Positions 50,197 through 60,025 of a stretch of 60,077 nucleotides of DNA are shown here, piece by piece. The stretch is from an uncultured Bacteroides sp. (GTDB taxonomy: Bacteria > Bacteroidota > Bacteroidia > Bacteroidales > Bacteroidaceae). The stretch covers positions 1-60,077 of the forward strand of contig NZ_URFY01000028.1 in NCBI RefSeq assembly GCF_900547205.1, read 5' to 3'. The notes beneath the pieces are model-generated. The model was given only the letters and a program-made list of their open reading frames with translations, had not been told where the DNA came from and did no database searches. Positions within the stretch are counted from its first letter, which is position 1; the number at the start of each line of letters is the position of its first letter. The position numbers and the translations under genes were made by a program.

Positions 50197-53100
50197 ATGA
50201 TAAAATTTCTGATTCAGCGTCCCATCGCCGTTCTTATGGCTTTCACCGCCTGTTTCATTATCGGACTGGTGACGTATTCCACGCTTCCTATATCGCTGCT
50301 TCCCGATATCGCTATTCCCGAGATAACGGTGCAGGTTTCTGCCACCAATACATCGGCACGCGAACTGGAAAACACGATAGTGAAACCTTTGCGGGGGCAA
50401 CTGATCCAGGTTTCTACATTGAAGGACATTCATAGCGAATCGAGAGACGGTGCAGGAATTATCCGCCTGTCTTTTGAATTTGGCACGAATACCGATCTCG
50501 CCTTTATCGAGGTGAATGAGAAAATTGATGCCGCAATGAATTATCTTCCGAAGGAAACGGAGCGTCCGAAAGTGGTGAAAGCAAGTGCTACGGACATTCC
50601 TGTGTTCTACCTGAATCTTACCTTGAAGAACGACAGTGCTTACAGTACCGCCCAGCAACAAACCTTTCTCGAATTATGCGAATTTGCCGAATCTGTTATC
50701 AAACGTAGGATAGAACAGCTTCCGGAAGTGGCTATGGTAGACGTGACCGGACTCTTGGAACGTCAGGTTCAGATTGTGCCTGACAGGGACAAACTGGCTA
50801 TGATGGGACTTTCCATCGAAGACATTGAATCGGCTTTATCTTCCAATAATGTGGAACCGGGTAGTATGACCGTACGCGACGGATACTACGAATATAATAT
50901 AAAGTTCTCTACCTTGCTGCGTACAGCGGAAGATGTGGAGAATATCTATATGCGCAAGGGCGACCGCATTGTACAGTTGAAAGACTTCTGCCGGGTGAGC
51001 ATTGTGCCTGTGAAAGAAAAAGGTATTTCGGTGTCTAACGGCAAACGTGCCGTTACACTCGCCGTCATTAAGCAGGCGGACGAGAATATGGATAAGATGA
51101 AGAAATCACTGATAGGAACGATGAATTATTTTCAGCGTGTTTATCCGGACATTGATTTCAGTATCAGCCGTAACCAGACGGAATTGCTGGATTATACCAT
51201 ATCGAACCTGCAACAGAATCTTTCTTTAGGCTTCCTATTTATCTGTCTGGTAGCCATCCTGTTTCTGGGGGATGTCAAATCACCATTGGTTATCGGCCTT
51301 AGTATGGTGGTTTCTATCATTATCAGCTTCGTATTCTTCTACCTATTTAATATGTCGCTCAATATCATTTCACTTGCCGGACTGATTCTGGCCTTAGGAA
51401 TGATGATTGACAGTTCTATTATCGTGACCGAGAATATATCGCAATATCGGGAACGGGGGTATTCGCTGCGACGTGCCTGCGTGGTGGGAACCAGCGAAGT
51501 GGTAACTCCCATGCTGAGCTCTTCACTGACTACAATTGCAGTATTTGCCCCGTTGATTTTCATGAGCGGCATTGCAGGAGCTATCTTCTACGATCAGGCT
51601 TTCTCTGTCACGGTGGGGCTGATGGTGTCTTATCTTACCGGTATCATGCTGCTCCCCGTTCTTTACTTGCTTGTATATCGTGCCGGTCTGCGTACCAGAA
51701 AGTGGAAATGGCTTTCTTTCAAATTCAATAATCCGATTAAAGACCACACCTTGGACCGCTTTTATGATGCCGGTGTAGACTGGGTGTTCTGTCATAAGAC
51801 TATAAGTGTGATTTTCTGTGCTATCTCCATACCACTATGTGTATTCCTCTTTTTCTTTATCGACAAGGAACGAATGCCGGATATTGAGGAAAATGAATTG
51901 ATAGTGCGGATTGAGTGGAACGAGAATATCCATGTGGATGAAAACAGGCGACGGGTGGACGAACTCTTCAAGGAACTTGCCGGAAAATCGTTGGAACAAA
52001 CGGCTTCTATCGGTAGGCAAGACTTTATCCTGAATCGCGAAAGAGAACTCTCTTCTTCCGAAGCGGAACTTTATTTCCGCACGGAGACATCGCGGGAAGT
52101 TACTCCTCTGCAAGAAGAAATCTACAAAAAACTAAAGGAAACTTATCCTCTCTCAGTGGTTTCTTTCTCACCACCGGAGACGATATTCGAAAAACTATTC
52201 GTAACGGGTGAACCGGATATTGTTGCTGAATTTTATGCCCGCAACAAAGCGGAAGCACCGGAAGCGGGAACGATTCGTGGCATTGAAAGCGAACTGAGCA
52301 GCAAAACAGGAATCAATCCTACTGGTATTGCTTTTGAAAATCAATTGAATCTGAGCATCAGCAAAGAAAAGTTGCTGCTCTACCGTGTTTCGTACAATGA
52401 ACTGTATCGGGTATTGAAATCCGCCTTTCGTGAAAACAGTGTGACTATGCTGCATTCTTACCAGCAATATCTACCTATCAGTGTGGTGGGTGATGAGAAA
52501 ACAGTGAATGAGGTATTGCAGGAAACACTTATACAAACCCAACAGGACAATAAAGGGAATATTGAGTATATACCGCTTCGTGAACTGGTGAAGGTTACTT
52601 CGGCAGAAGACTTGAAAAGCATCAATTCCGGACGCAACGGGGAATATATTCCTTTTGACTTTTACGGTGTGCAGGATGCCGACAAGCTAATACAAGACGT
52701 GAAACAGGTGGCGGACGCAACGGGGGCTTGGGATACGGGATTCTCCGGTAGCTTTTTCTCCAATAAGGAGATGCTGGATGAACTGGTAGTGATTCTGCTG
52801 ATTTCCTTATTGCTGATGTATTTTATTCTCGCCGCACAGTTTGAAAGCTTTATGCAGCCGTTACTGGTTTTGGTGGAGATACCGATAGACGTAGCATTCG
52901 CGCTGATACTGCTCTGGATTTGCGGGCATACACTGAATCTGATGTCTGCCATCGGATTGATTGTCACCTGCGGTATTGTGATTAATGACTCCATCCTGAA
53001 ACTGGATGCTATTAATGAATTACGAAAAACGGGGGTTCCTCTATTGAACGCTATTCACGAAGCAGGCCGCAGAAGGTTGCGACCGATTATCATGACTTCG

Positions 53101-53316
53101 CTAACCACCATCTTTGCGATGGTGCCGCTCCTGTTCTCTTCGGATATGGGTTCGGAATTGCAGAAGCCGCTTTCCATTGCAATGATAGGAACGATGCTGA
53201 TCGGTACGGCAGTGAGCCTGTTCATCATACCATTGCTTTACTGGTTTATCTACCGGAGTAAAAGTGAGAAAAAGAAATTAACTGAAAACAAGATGAATTA
53301 TGAAGAAACCATCTAA
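50197..53316 (+). CDS. RND efflux permease 1 (AcrB/HAE type)
   Basis: A 1039-residue trimeric proton-driven pump subunit. Twelve membrane helices are in the usual places; the opening FLIQRPIAVLMAFTACFIIG and PDIAIPEITVQVSATN, given in parts, are typical. In TM4 the proton-relay site reads MMIDSSIIVTEN: one Asp, with Ser where AcrB has a second Asp. TM10 reads TCGIVINDSILKLD, without the AcrB Lys940. This is the pattern of divergent HAE pumps. It overlaps the TolC-like gene by 17 bases, so the proteins are co-translated. Substrate unknown. Confidence 0.93.
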   Translation: MIKFLIQRPIAVLMAFTACFIIGLVTYSTLPISLLPDIAIPEITVQVSATNTSARELENTIVKPLRGQLIQVSTLKDIHSESRDGAGIIRLSFEFGTNTDLAFIEVNEKIDAAMNYLPKETERPKVVKASATDIPVFYLNLTLKNDSAYSTAQQQTFLELCEFAESVIKRRIEQLPEVAMVDVTGLLERQVQIVPDRDKLAMMGLSIEDIESALSSNNVEPGSMTVRDGYYEYNIKFSTLLRTAEDVENIYMRKGDRIVQLKDFCRVSIVPVKEKGISVSNGKRAVTLAVIKQADENMDKMKKSLIGTMNYFQRVYPDIDFSISRNQTELLDYTISNLQQNLSLGFLFICLVAILFLGDVKSPLVIGLSMVVSIIISFVFFYLFNMSLNIISLAGLILALGMMIDSSIIVTENISQYRERGYSLRRACVVGTSEVVTPMLSSSLTTIAVFAPLIFMSGIAGAIFYDQAFSVTVGLMVSYLTGIMLLPVLYLLVYRAGLRTRKWKWLSFKFNNPIKDHTLDRFYDAGVDWVFCHKTISVIFCAISIPLCVFLFFFIDKERMPDIEENELIVRIEWNENIHVDENRRRVDELFKELAGKSLEQTASIGRQDFILNRERELSSSEAELYFRTETSREVTPLQEEIYKKLKETYPLSVVSFSPPETIFEKLFVTGEPDIVAEFYARNKAEAPEAGTIRGIESELSSKTGINPTGIAFENQLNLSISKEKLLLYRVSYNELYRVLKSAFRENSVTMLHSYQQYLPISVVGDEKTVNEVLQETLIQTQQDNKGNIEYIPLRELVKVTSAEDLKSINSGRNGEYIPFDFYGVQDADKLIQDVKQVADATGAWDTGFSGSFFSNKEMLDELVVILLISLLLMYFILAAQFESFMQPLLVLVEIPIDVAFALILLWICGHTLNLMSAIGLIVTCGIVINDSILKLDAINELRKTGVPLLNAIHEAGRRRLRPIIMTSLTTIFAMVPLLFSSDMGSELQKPLSIAMIGTMLIGTAVSLFIIPLLYWFIYRSKSEKKKLTENKMNYEETI

Positions 53317-54799
53317 TCTTTTCGTACTGGTGGCCATTTCGGGGATATGTTTCTCTTCGTTGCACGCACAGAAACGTATGGTACTGGACTTGAAGCAAAC
53401 AATTACTTTGGCCAATGATAGTTCGCTGGAATCATTCCGAACACAAAATATGTATCTGGCAGGTTATTGGGAATACCGCACATTCAAGGCAAACCGCCTT
53501 CCCAGTCTGACGCTTGACCTCACTCCGGCACAATACAACCGGGAGATTACCAAGCGTTACAACTCCGAACAGAACTTGGATGTATACCGCTCGCAACAAT
53601 CGTATTATGCCTACGGAGGTTTGAGCGTTCGTCAGAACCTCGACCTGACGGGAGGTACGTTCTATCTGGAATCGAATCTTGCCTATATGCGCAACTTCGG
53701 AGATAACAGCGCGACACAGTACACCAGTGTGCCGATTAGAATCGGATATTCACAAAGCTTGATAGGGTATAATCCATTCAAATGGGAAAGGAAGATTGAA
53801 CCGCTCAAATATGAACGTGTAAAAAAGGAATTTCTCTATAACGTAGAGAAGGTTTCGGAGACAGCTACGAATTATTTCTTCGCCCTGGCTATGGCACAGG
53901 CGGAATATAAGCTGGCAAAGGACAATCTGGCTTCTACAGATACACTCTACCGCATCGGACAACAGCGGCACAAGATTGCCGCTATCTCACAAGCCGACTT
54001 GCTGACACTGAAACTGGATTATGTGAATGCGCAGAATACATTGCAAAACAGATCGAGCGACTTGAAAAGGGCAATGTTTTCATTAGCTTCTTTCCTGAAT
54101 CTGGATAAGAATACGCAAATCGAACTTGAACTTCCTTCACGCCCGAGTATGATGGAGATTCCTCTTGATGAAGCCCTGAGATGGGGAAGGAACAATAACC
54201 CGCAGCTACTGGAACTGAAACAGAATGTGCTGGAAGCGGAACGGAACGTGGATAAGACCAAAAAGGAATCCCGCTTCAATGCGAGCGTGAATGCCAGTAT
54301 AGGTTTCAATCAGGTGGCGGATAACTTCGGCGATGTGTATCACAAACCTATGCAACAGGATTTGGTGGCAGTCAGTGTTTCCATTCCTTTGGTGGACTGG
54401 GGTGTGAGAAAAGGGAGATATAATATGGCAAAGAATAATCTGAACGTAGTGAAGATTTCTGCACGCCAGGATGAGATAAGTATCGAAGAGGAAGTGATAA
54501 TGACCGTTAGCGACTTCAATATTCAGCAACAGTTGATTGCCAGTGCGGAAGAGGCATTGGATTTGGCTATCCTCGCTTATAATGAGACGAAGCAGCGTTT
54601 TATTATCGGTAAGGCGGATATTAACAGCCTGACACTTTCGCTCAACAGGCAGCAGCAGGCACAACGCAATTATATCTCCGCCTTGCAGAGTTACTGGTTG
54701 AACTACTATAAGATACGTAGACTAACATTGTTTGATTTCGCCACGAAACTTTCACTATCTGATAAGTTCGACTTTAATGGAGGAAACATTATTAAATGA
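53300..54799 (+). CDS. TolC-family outer-membrane efflux protein
   Basis: A 499-residue outer-membrane channel with a signal peptide ending SLHAQ. The two internal OEP repeats are visible as long helical segments (NYFFALAMAQAEYKLAKDNL and LNVVKISARQDEISIEEEVI, given separately) with alternating strands between. A conserved Pro-containing hairpin follows (NSLTLSLNRQQQAQRNYISA). It is placed between the two permeases of the operon, which implies that a single channel serves both. A poly-Gln and polar stretch near the end is unremarkable. Confidence 0.92.
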   Translation: MKKPSNLFVLVAISGICFSSLHAQKRMVLDLKQTITLANDSSLESFRTQNMYLAGYWEYRTFKANRLPSLTLDLTPAQYNREITKRYNSEQNLDVYRSQQSYYAYGGLSVRQNLDLTGGTFYLESNLAYMRNFGDNSATQYTSVPIRIGYSQSLIGYNPFKWERKIEPLKYERVKKEFLYNVEKVSETATNYFFALAMAQAEYKLAKDNLASTDTLYRIGQQRHKIAAISQADLLTLKLDYVNAQNTLQNRSSDLKRAMFSLASFLNLDKNTQIELELPSRPSMMEIPLDEALRWGRNNNPQLLELKQNVLEAERNVDKTKKESRFNASVNASIGFNQVADNFGDVYHKPMQQDLVAVSVSIPLVDWGVRKGRYNMAKNNLNVVKISARQDEISIEEEVIMTVSDFNIQQQLIASAEEALDLAILAYNETKQRFIIGKADINSLTLSLNRQQQAQRNYISALQSYWLNYYKIRRLTLFDFATKLSLSDKFDFNGGNIIK

Positions 54800-54835
54800 T
54801 AAATTGAACACAACACTAAATTATCATTACTGATA

Positions 54836-57800
54836 ATGAAGAAAATAGACCCTGAAATAAAGAAATCTCCGAAGGCTTCCGCTTTCACGTTGATTGTCGC
54901 TTTTATCTGTGTGGCGATGGTCGGACTGGCACTTGTCCCGTTGTTACCGGTGAAGCTGAATCCGTCGCGTACGTTGCCGGGCTTTTCGGTACGCTTCAGT
55001 ATGCCCGGAACTTCAGCGCGCGTGGTGGAGATGACAGCTACCAGCAAACTGGAAGCCATGCTTGCCCGCGTGAAAGGAATCCGTAGTATTTCTTCTACTT
55101 CGGGAAACGGATGGGGGAGTATTAATGTGAGTCTTGACAAGCACGCAGACCCAGCTGTAGCGAGATTTGAAGCTTCTACAATCATTCGACAGACATGGCC
55201 GGAACTACCGGATGGGGTGAGTTATCCGTATATTCAAATGCAAAGCCCAAAGGAGAGCAACCAGCGGCCTTTTATTTCGTTTACAATCAATGCACCTGCT
55301 ACTCCTATTCTAATTCAGCAGTATGCGGAGGAACATATAAAGACACGTCTGGCACAATTGCAGGGCATTTATAAGATAAACCTCAACGGAGCGACTCCGA
55401 TGGAGTGGCGATTGGAGTATGATAGTGAGCAGTTGCGCACATTGGGAGTGACTACGAATGAAATCAGTCAGGCAGTTCGCCTTCATTATCAAAAAGAGTT
55501 TCTAGGTACCTATGATATGGAGCAGGGAGCTTCGGGAAAGGAATGGATTCGTCTGGCTCTGGTTCCCGAATTTGATAACCGGAAGTTTGATGCGACGCAG
55601 ATACAGGTTAAGATAAAGGATGGAAGGATAATCTACCTGAATGAATTGGTGAAAGTAACCCGCGAGGAGGAACAGCCGCAAAGTTATTATCGCATAAACG
55701 GATTGAACTCCATTTATCTTTCTATTGTGGCAGAAGAGTCTGCTAATCAATTGGCATTGAGCAAGCAGATTAATGCATACATGGACGATATCCGCCAATT
55801 GCTTCCGGCAGGATACGAGATTCATACCAGTTATGATGCTACGGAGTATATTCAGGAAGAACTGAATAAGATTTATTTGCGTACGGGAGTGACGGTGGTC
55901 ATCTTGCTCTTCTTCGTATTGCTAATAACGTTCAGTCCCAAGTATCTGTTCCTGATTGTAACGAGTCTGGCTGTGAATATAGCGATTGCCGTTATTCTCT
56001 ATTATGCATTCGGGCTTGAAATGCAGCTGTATTCATTGGCGGGTATCACGGTATCATTGAATCTGGTGATTGACAATACAATTGTGATGAGTGACCATTA
56101 TCTGCGGCGTGGAAACAGGAAGGCATTTATGTCTGTGCTGGCTGCTACATTGACGACAATGGGAGCACTGGTTATTATCTTCTTCCTCGACGAGAAGATT
56201 CGTCTCAATCTTCAGGATTTTGCGGCAGTGGTGATAATCAATCTCGGAGTATCCTTATTGGTCGCTCTGTTCTTTGTGCCATCAATGATTGATAAGATTG
56301 GATTAAGAAGGAGGAGTAAGTCGTCTCATGCAAAGGGGAAATCAAGAATGGGCAAAATCCGTTGGTGGGTATGGATTCGTTCTAAAGCTCGCCGTTTCCC
56401 GGTCTATTTCAGTCGTTTTTATATGTGGCTGATACGTATTCTTTGCCGTTGGAGGGTGGCTGTCTGCTTCTTACTGTTGCTGGCGTTCGGACTACCTGTG
56501 TTCATGTTGCCGGAAAAGGTGAAGAGTGAAGGCAAATTTGCAGAGATGTATAACAAAACACTGGGTACTTCTACCTATAAGGAAAAGGTAAAACCTATTG
56601 TCGACAAGGCACTGGGAGGTAGTTTGCGACTGTTCGTGCAGAAAGTATATGAAGGAAGTTACTTCACACGCAACGAGGAAGTGGTGCTTTCCGCCTACGC
56701 CAACTTGCCAAATGGAAGTACACTCGAACAGATGAATACATTGATTAAACGAATGGAGACATACCTGAGCGGCTTTAAAGAGATAAAGCAGTTTCAGACC
56801 TCAGTGGAGAGTGCCCGAAGAGCATCCATCCAAATCTATTTCACGAAAGAACATCAGAAAAGCGGATTCCCGTATACGCTGAAAGCCAATATTATCAGTA
56901 AGGCGCTTCAACTGGGCGGAGGTAGCTGGGGCGTATATGGATTGCAGGATCAGGGATTTAGTAATGATGTACGTGAAAATGCGGGTTCATTCCGGGTGAA
57001 GATGTATGGATATAATTATGATGAACTCTATGAGTGGGCGGAGAAACTGAAAGAAAAGCTGTTATCTCACCGCCGTATCAAGGAAGTGACAATTGGTTCT
57101 GAATTTTCGTGGTGGAAAGATGATTATAAGGAATTCTATTTCAATCTGAATAAACAGCGGATGGCAGTAGAGAGTATCGGAGCAGGAGAATTGTTTAACG
57201 CCATTCGTCCGGTATATGGACGAAATATGGAGATAGGAGCGGTTCTCACTGAAGATGGAACGGAAAGGATTAAACTTTCTTCTCGTCAGTCGATAGAGCG
57301 GGATGTGTGGGCGATGCAATATTTCCCATTTAGTGTGAATGGAAAAGAATTTAAACTGTCTGAACTGGCAGCTGTGGAGAAAGGACAGATGCCGCAGGAA
57401 GTGGCTAAGGAAAACCAGCAATACCGTTTGTGTCTGCAATATGAATATATCGGTTCGTCCGAACAAGGGAATAAAATACTGAAGAAGGATTTGGAAGAGT
57501 TTAAAGAAGTACTTCCAATGGGATATACTGCGAAAGCAGAAAGTAATAACTGGTCGTGGGGAGACAAGGAAAACAAGCAATATCGCTTACTGCTGATTGT
57601 CATAGGGATAATTTTCTTCATCACAAGTATTCTGTTCAATTCGTTGAAGCAGCCTTTGGCAATTATCTTCGTGATACCGGTGTCTTATATCGGCGTGTTC
57701 CTCACGTTCTATTGGTTCAAACTAAACTTTGACCAAGGAGGATTTGCGTCCTTTGTCCTGCTTTGCGGTATTACGGTCAATGCGAGTATCTATATCCTGA

Positions 57801-58057
57801 ACGAATATAATGCTATTCGCAGACGTTTCCCTCATCTTTCGTCGCTACGGGCCTACGTGAAAGCATGGAACATCAAGATAATCCCTATCTTTCTGACGGT
57901 GGCTTCTACCATCCTTGGTTTTATACCTTTTATGTTGGGTGCGGAGAAAGAAGGCTTTTGGTTCCCGTTGGCAGCGGGCACTATCGGCGGATTGGTAATG
58001 TCTGTAATCGGAGTCTTTCTTTTCCTTCCGGTGCTGACATTGAAGAAGAGAGTATAA
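54836..58057 (+). CDS. RND efflux permease 2 (AcrB/CusA-like)
   Basis: A 1073-residue pump subunit with the RND plan. In TM4 the site is LNLVIDNTIVMSDHYLRRG, again one Asp, followed by Asn, and TM10 reads LLCGITVNASIYILNEYN without an AcrB-like Lys. A basic cytoplasmic loop (GLRRRSKSSHAKGKSRMGK) lies in the middle. It is 36 bases after the TolC gene and shares the adaptor. Two permeases with one adaptor recall MdtBC, which forms a mixed trimer. Both copies are complete. It could also be an independent pump; substrate unknown. Confidence 0.92.
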   Translation: MKKIDPEIKKSPKASAFTLIVAFICVAMVGLALVPLLPVKLNPSRTLPGFSVRFSMPGTSARVVEMTATSKLEAMLARVKGIRSISSTSGNGWGSINVSLDKHADPAVARFEASTIIRQTWPELPDGVSYPYIQMQSPKESNQRPFISFTINAPATPILIQQYAEEHIKTRLAQLQGIYKINLNGATPMEWRLEYDSEQLRTLGVTTNEISQAVRLHYQKEFLGTYDMEQGASGKEWIRLALVPEFDNRKFDATQIQVKIKDGRIIYLNELVKVTREEEQPQSYYRINGLNSIYLSIVAEESANQLALSKQINAYMDDIRQLLPAGYEIHTSYDATEYIQEELNKIYLRTGVTVVILLFFVLLITFSPKYLFLIVTSLAVNIAIAVILYYAFGLEMQLYSLAGITVSLNLVIDNTIVMSDHYLRRGNRKAFMSVLAATLTTMGALVIIFFLDEKIRLNLQDFAAVVIINLGVSLLVALFFVPSMIDKIGLRRRSKSSHAKGKSRMGKIRWWVWIRSKARRFPVYFSRFYMWLIRILCRWRVAVCFLLLLAFGLPVFMLPEKVKSEGKFAEMYNKTLGTSTYKEKVKPIVDKALGGSLRLFVQKVYEGSYFTRNEEVVLSAYANLPNGSTLEQMNTLIKRMETYLSGFKEIKQFQTSVESARRASIQIYFTKEHQKSGFPYTLKANIISKALQLGGGSWGVYGLQDQGFSNDVRENAGSFRVKMYGYNYDELYEWAEKLKEKLLSHRRIKEVTIGSEFSWWKDDYKEFYFNLNKQRMAVESIGAGELFNAIRPVYGRNMEIGAVLTEDGTERIKLSSRQSIERDVWAMQYFPFSVNGKEFKLSELAAVEKGQMPQEVAKENQQYRLCLQYEYIGSSEQGNKILKKDLEEFKEVLPMGYTAKAESNNWSWGDKENKQYRLLLIVIGIIFFITSILFNSLKQPLAIIFVIPVSYIGVFLTFYWFKLNFDQGGFASFVLLCGITVNASIYILNEYNAIRRRFPHLSSLRAYVKAWNIKIIPIFLTVASTILGFIPFMLGAEKEGFWFPLAAGTIGGLVMSVIGVFLFLPVLTLKKRV

Positions 58058-58177
58058 TTTTATGCAAAATATCAACTATTTAAGTGTATTGCTAAAAACA
58101 GATAAAGAACTAACTTTTCATCTTACGGCGTGTTTTTATTAGTGATAATCAAATTACTAATTTAACTATTAACCGTT

Positions 58178-58525
58178 ATGTTAAGCAGTGAAGGAAGAGA
58201 AAAAAAGAATGAATTGACTAAGATTCTTGCAGAGTGTGTAAATGTATGTAATCATTGTTTCAGCGCTTGTCTTCGTGAAGACGACGTGAAAATGATGGCT
58301 AAATGCATCCGCTTAGATAAAGAGTGTGCAGAAGTATGTAGTTTTACTATTTTGATGTTTCACAAGAGCGAATTTATCGATAAGATTCTTGAATTGTGCG
58401 AGAATGTATGCAGTGCTTGTGCCGAAGAATGTGGGAAATATCCTCATGAACACTGTAAGAGATGTGCTGCCAAGTGCAAAGAATGTGCTGATAAATGCAG
58501 CGAATTTAGAAGCATGAGCAAATAA
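58178..58525 (+). CDS. Four-helix Cys-rich protein (DUF326, copper-storage Csp-like)
   Basis: A 115-residue cytoplasmic protein with 16 cysteines arranged mainly as CxxxC and CxxC along helices: CVNVCNHCFSACL, CAEVCSF, CENVCSACAEECGKY and CKRCAAKCKECADKC. No signal peptide. The pattern fits the four-helix-bundle copper-binding group (Csp/DUF326), where Cys residues line the bundle core and store Cu(I). It lies after the RND operon but 120 bases away, so a role with the pump is possible but not shown. A strong terminator follows. Confidence 0.85.
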   Translation: MLSSEGREKKNELTKILAECVNVCNHCFSACLREDDVKMMAKCIRLDKECAEVCSFTILMFHKSEFIDKILELCENVCSACAEECGKYPHEHCKRCAAKCKECADKCSEFRSMSK

Positions 58526-58547
58526 GGTGGCTTAGCTTTATTCTCCC

Positions 58548-58592
58548 AATCAGATATTTTTGTGATCTCATAAAAATATCTGATTGTTTTTT
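58548..58592 (+). terminator. Terminator of the DUF326 gene
   Basis: A perfect 14-bp stem (58548-58561 with 58572-58585) with a 10-base loop is followed by a long T-run. Confidence 0.9.
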
Positions 58593-58609
58593 TATTCATC
58601 TTGAATTAG

Positions 58610-58617
58610 TACTTTTG
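58610..58617 (+). promoter_or_regulatory. nspC promoter, -7 box
   Basis: TACTTTTG matches TAnnTTTG, 44 bases before the ATG at 58661. A possible -33 ATTG lies a little far upstream. Confidence 0.5.
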
Positions 58618-58660
58618 CACTCACGTTGATAATGACGTTACTTTGAGCAATAGTTGGCAT

Positions 58661-59800
58661 ATGATAGATTTTACGAAATTCCCTTCTCCGTGTTATATAA
58701 TGGAAGAAGAACTCCTGAGAAAGAACCTGAGTTTGATAAAGAGCGTGGCCGACAGGGCAGAAGTGGAGATTATTCTTGCTTTCAAGTCGTTTGCCATGTG
58801 GCGCTCATTCCCGATATTTCGTGAGTATATCGCTCATTCTACAGCAAGTTCCGTATACGAAGCCCGTCTGGCACTCGAAGAGTTTGGAAGTAAGGCCCAT
58901 ACTTATTCACCTGCCTATACAGCAGAGGACTTTCCTGAGATTATGCGTTGCAGCAGCCATATTACTTTTAATTCTTTAGCACAGTTCCGGCGTTTTTATC
59001 CGATGACGGTGACCGAGGGAAGTGGTATCTCTTGCGGAATCCGTGTGAATCCCGAATACTCGGAAGTGGAGACGGAACTCTATAACCCTTGTGCGCCCGG
59101 CACCCGGTTTGGAGTTACTGCCGATTTGTTGCCGGAAACGTTGCCGCATGGAATCGAAGGTTTTCATTGCCATTGTCATTGCGAATCTTCTTCTTTTGAG
59201 TTGGAACGGACGTTGCAACACCTGGAGGAGAAATTTGCCCGTTGGTTTCCACAACTGAAGTGGTTGAATCTGGGAGGAGGGCATCTCATGACACGCAAAG
59301 ACTACGATACGGAGCATCTTATCAAACTGTTACAAGCATTGAAGGTTCGATATCCGCATTTGCGGATTATCCTCGAACCCGGTTCGGCATTTACCTGGCA
59401 AACCGGAGTGCTGACTTCCGAGATCGTAGATATTGTAGAAAGCCGAGGTATAAAGACTGCCATTCTGAATGTCAGCTTCACGTGCCATATGCCCGATTGT
59501 CTGGAAATGCCCTATCAACCTGCCGTCCGCGGAGCAGAGATGGGAAATGAAGGACCATTTATTTATAGGTTAGGAGGAAATTCGTGCCTGAGCGGAGATT
59601 ATATGGGATTGTGGAGTTTCGATCATGAACTGCAAATTGGAGAACGAATCGTGTTTGAAGATATGATTCACTATACGATGGTAAAGACAAATATGTTCAA
59701 CGGAATCCATCATCCGGCCATCGCTTTGTGGACAAAAGAAGGAAAAGCGGACATATACAAGCAATTTTCTTATGAAGATTATAAAGACCGAATGAGTTGA
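58661..59800 (+). CDS. nspC: Carboxynorspermidine decarboxylase
   Basis: A 379-residue PLP enzyme of the alanine-racemase-fold decarboxylase group that makes norspermidine or spermidine by the carboxy-polyamine route used by Bacteroides. The PLP Lys42 is in LAFKSFAMW. HSTASSVYEARLALEEFG, HCHCHCESSSFELER-type metal/ligand region (FHCHCHCES), LNLGGGHLMT, LEPGSAF and LSGDYMG are typical NspC blocks. I start at the ATG at 58661; the TTG at 58643 adds six residues. It has its own promoter, and no polyamine partner gene is in the window. Confidence 0.93.
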   Translation: MIDFTKFPSPCYIMEEELLRKNLSLIKSVADRAEVEIILAFKSFAMWRSFPIFREYIAHSTASSVYEARLALEEFGSKAHTYSPAYTAEDFPEIMRCSSHITFNSLAQFRRFYPMTVTEGSGISCGIRVNPEYSEVETELYNPCAPGTRFGVTADLLPETLPHGIEGFHCHCHCESSSFELERTLQHLEEKFARWFPQLKWLNLGGGHLMTRKDYDTEHLIKLLQALKVRYPHLRIILEPGSAFTWQTGVLTSEIVDIVESRGIKTAILNVSFTCHMPDCLEMPYQPAVRGAEMGNEGPFIYRLGGNSCLSGDYMGLWSFDHELQIGERIVFEDMIHYTMVKTNMFNGIHHPAIALWTKEGKADIYKQFSYEDYKDRMS

Positions 59801-59868
59801 TAATCAAAAAGATTGATTTGCGGTTACTGTAAAGTGGAAAGATTTCCGTGAAAAAAGTATGCAGAATG

Positions 59869-59899
59869 TTTGCAGGTTTACGGAAAATCCCTACCTTTG
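59869..59899 (+). promoter_or_regulatory. tRNA operon promoter
   Basis: TTTG at 59869-59872, a 19-base spacer and TACCTTTG at 59892-59899 precede the tRNA-Gly gene by 19 bases and probably also transcribe tRNA-Leu. Confidence 0.75.
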
Positions 59900-59918
59900 C
59901 AACCGCAAACGAAAAAAT

Positions 59919-59991
59919 GCGGAAATAGCTCAGTTGGTAGAGCATAACCTTGCCAAGGTTAGGGTCGCGAGTTCGAGTCTCGTTTTCCGCT
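59919..59991 (+). tRNA. tRNA-Gly (anticodon GCC)
   Basis: A 73-base cloverleaf: acceptor GCGGAAA/TTTCCGC, D-arm GCTC/GAGC, anticodon stem TAACC/GGTTA with loop TTGCCAA (anticodon GCC at 59952-59954), T-arm GCGAG/CTCGT with loop TTCGAGT, discriminator T. CCA is not fully encoded (CAT follows). Its 3' half is the sister of the fragment at 2103-2151. Confidence 0.97.
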
Positions 59992-60025
59992 CATATTTCT
60001 TTGAAATGTTGGAACAATAATCTTT

